Source: JANNHK01 sp034408875 (GTDB lineage Bacteria; Actinomycetota; Acidimicrobiia; IMCC26256; PALSA-610). From it: a DNA stretch of 7,126 bases. Below, piece after piece: positions 5,807 through 7,126 of this stretch. Each line of letters opens with the position of its first letter. Position 1 is the stretch's first letter. A model generated the notes under the pieces. The model saw nothing but the letters and a program-made list of their open reading frames with translations. It was not told the DNA's origin and did no database searches. The DNA lies in the NCBI GenBank assembly GCA_034408875.1, contig JAWXCJ010000291.1, positions 1-7,126 on the forward strand, in the 5' to 3' direction. Both the position numbers and the translations under genes were made by a program.

Positions 5807-6998
5807 TCCCCGGCCGCACCACGCGCGTCCCCAGCACGACGACGGCAAGCAACACGGCCGCGCCCGCGGTCGTCGCCCGCAGGCCGATCGAGTCGGCCAG
5901 GCGGCCCTGGATGAGCGCGCCGAGCGGATACAGCGAACCGAGAATCAGGTTGTGTACGGCGAGCACGCGCCCGCGTAGGTGCGCGGGCGCGCGCAGCTGC
6001 GCGATCGTCGTGAACGACGACAGTGCGCCGAGGTAGAACGCGCCCACGAACACGAGCGTGACCGCCGACACAGCTAATACCGGCGCGTACGCGTACGCGA
6101 TCAGTGCCGGTGGGAGCGCGACGAGCATCGTGTTCACGACGCGGCGAGAGCCGTAGCGATGCGTGATCGACCCGAGCATCAGACCCATCGTCACCGCCCC
6201 GACACCTTGCGCGGTGACGAGGACCGACGTGCCCTTGGCGCCGCGGTCGAACACCTTCTCGGCCATCGCGGGCACGAGCGCGATGAACGGCGCCGCGAGG
6301 AACGTGTTGACGCTCATCGCGCTCACGCTGACGCGCAGTCCCGGGTCGCGCCGCACGAAGCGTGCGCCTTCGACGATCGCCATCCCGATCGACTGCTTGT
6401 CGCGCGGTGGGGGCGGCGGGATTGTGACGACGAGCAGCACGCCGACGACGGCGAGGAAGCTCAACGAGTTGATGCCGAGCGCCCAGGAGAACCCGGCGAA
6501 GTGGATCACGAGGCCCGCGAGGGCAGGACCGACGACGCGTCCGAGGTTCCACTGCGCCGACGAAAGTCCCATCGCTCCGGGGACGTCCTCCTCGGGCACG
6601 AGGTCGGGCAGCATGGCCATGAACGCGGGGAAACCGAGCGCGGCGCCGACGCCGCCGCCGAACACGCACAAGGTGACGATCGCGGGCGACGGGTCGCCGA
6701 TGACGAACAGGATCGTGAGCAACACGGCGAACGCGGTCTGCACGAGCGTGGTCGTCATCAACAGGGTCTTGCGCGACATCCGGTCGGCGAGGGCCCCGCC
6801 GAGCGGCGCGAACAAGGCGATGGGAACGAACCCGGCCGCGGCTACCGCGCCCGTCCACGTGGCCCGGCCCGTGGTCTCGGTGACGTAGGCCCCGATCGAG
6901 ACCGTCTCCATCCACGTCCCGATGTTCGAGATGAACGCGCCCGACCACAGCAACGCGTAGTTGCGGTGGCGCAGCGGGGCGAGGGAGAGAAGGGCCAC
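5766..6998 (-). CDS. MFS transporter, MFS_3 (EntS-like) type
   Basis: Predicted proton-driven exporter of the major facilitator superfamily in the cytoplasmic membrane; substrate unknown. The protein has 410 residues with about 12 hydrophobic segments, the usual MFS size. The N-terminus LAPLRHRNYALLWSGAFISN with IGTWMETV (26-33) is characteristic of the PF05977 transmembrane-effector branch, which includes the enterobactin exporter EntS. The MFS loop 2-3 signature GGALADRMSRK is at 67-77, and a related ITHRYGSRR (278-286) is at the matching place in the second half. A five-proline stretch (194-198) opens the central cytoplasmic linker between the six-helix halves. GTG 6998 is chosen because an upstream in-frame extension is Arg/Pro-rich and runs through the divergent gene. 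GGCGGA lies just 3 nt before it, a weak site. The end overlaps the small membrane protein gene by 41 bp. No drug or siderophore genes nearby suggest a substrate. Confidence 0.9.
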   Translation of the reverse strand: MALLSLAPLRHRNYALLWSGAFISNIGTWMETVSIGAYVTETTGRATWTGAVAAAGFVPIALFAPLGGALADRMSRKTLLMTTTLVQTAFAVLLTILFVIGDPSPAIVTLCVFGGGVGAALGFPAFMAMLPDLVPEEDVPGAMGLSSAQWNLGRVVGPALAGLVIHFAGFSWALGINSLSFLAVVGVLLVVTIPPPPPRDKQSIGMAIVEGARFVRRDPGLRVSVSAMSVNTFLAAPFIALVPAMAEKVFDRGAKGTSVLVTAQGVGAVTMGLMLGSITHRYGSRRVVNTMLVALPPALIAYAYAPVLAVSAVTLVFVGAFYLGALSSFTTIAQLRAPAHLRGRVLAVHNLILGSLYPLGALIQGRLADSIGLRATTAGAAVLLAVVVLGTRVVRPGITRPLDVSPAVAA

Positions 6999-7028
6999 GA
7001 TTCCGCCGACGGTATCCGGCCTGCGAGA
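6999..7028. promoter_or_regulatory. Very short divergent promoter region
   Basis: Only 30 bp separate the transporter GTG (6998) from the first candidate ATG of the rightward gene (7029), or 39 bp to the second (7038). A leftward TACCGT (7014-7009) fits TANNNT, with its start point a few bases before the GTG. No clear rightward -10 is seen. At least one promoter must overlap a coding sequence, unless the right-hand gene starts further downstream. Confidence 0.35.
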
Positions 7029-7126
7029 ATGTCGGTCATGACCTCGTGGGGCCCGTCGCGGCCGGAAGGGCCGCAGCCGCCCGGGCCGCCCGGTCAGCCG
7101 TGGGGTCAACCGCAGTGGGGTCAACC
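7029..7126 (+). CDS. Pro/Gly/Gln/Trp-rich protein N-terminus, 3'-partial
   Basis: An open frame runs from ATG 7029 (or in-frame ATG 7038) to the window end, giving about 32 residues: MSVMTSWGPSRPEGPQPPG and then a Gln/Trp/Pro repeat (PWGQPQWGQP). Such low-complexity cytosolic or surface-exposed N-termini often precede membrane domains in actinobacterial proteins (DUF4190-, RDD- or Tat-type membrane proteins, for example), but nothing after it is visible, so no function can be given. No strong Shine-Dalgarno is seen at either start. The ATG at 7038 lies within the palindrome GGTCATGACC. The frame being open and the composition being typical support a real gene, but its short length keeps the confidence moderate. 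Confidence 0.6.
   Translation, partial: MSVMTSWGPSRPEGPQPPGPPGQPWGQPQWGQ
7101..7126 (+). repeat. 15-bp period direct repeat coding for WGQPQ units
   Basis: TGGGGTCAACC occurs at 7101-7111 and again at 7116-7126, a 15-bp period in frame with the partial gene, so each unit encodes Trp-Gly-Gln-Pro-Gln. The window ends inside the second copy, and more copies may follow. Confidence 0.7.

Noticed and set aside
5581..6948. Second leftward open frame (455 codons) through the transporter region
   Set aside because: It is rich in Arg, Gly and Asp with no domain features; it is a shadow of the MFS gene in the neighbouring frame.

Overview
This is a 7.1 kb window of GC-rich DNA (G or C at most third codon positions) with tightly packed genes. 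GTG start codons, MenD/MenF/MenG protein types, a leaderless-looking GTG start behind a TANNNT box, an MFS_3-type transporter and a Pro/Gly/Gln/Trp-rich protein N-terminus all point to an actinobacterium. A deep lineage such as Acidimicrobiia is possible, but that is a guess; the phylum call rests on overall style, not on a marker gene. No RNA gene, CRISPR array, transposase or phage gene was seen. No gene-free stretch exceeds 300 bases.

Region 1 (1-4380) is a menaquinone (vitamin K2) block. menD (SEPHCHC synthase, 5' end outside the window) runs rightward. It meets menF (isochorismate synthase) tail to tail across a 36-bp gap lying inside a strong inverted repeat. menF is the last gene of a leftward unit merR-like regulator -> menG -> menF, in which both junctions are ATGA stop/start overlaps. 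MenF makes isochorismate from chorismate, MenD uses it with 2-oxoglutarate, and MenG performs the final methylation of demethylmenaquinone. The middle and prenylation enzymes (MenH, MenC, MenE, MenB, MenI, MenA) are not in the window. The regulator heading the operon is unusual: it carries two successive MerR-like winged-helix segments and a helical C-terminal part, and its GTG start sits exactly where a leaderless transcript would begin.

Region 2 (4381-5365) has a 53-nt nested, nearly perfect inverted repeat, then a leftward crotonase-family enoyl-CoA hydratase gene with a strong Shine-Dalgarno, then a 144-bp divergent intergenic region with a fourfold 7-bp repeat and a plausible rightward promoter.

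Region 3 (5366-7126) holds a small four-helix membrane protein of unknown function with a conserved-looking Cys/His motif. It overlaps by 41 bp, tail to tail, a leftward MFS transporter gene. The transporter gene is separated by only 30-39 bp from a rightward gene cut by the window end that encodes a Pro/Gly/Gln/Trp-rich N-terminus.

The best candidate for something undescribed is the duplicated-domain MerR-like regulator translationally coupled to menG-menF, which suggests dedicated control of menaquinone synthesis. The two structured intergenic palindromes come next.
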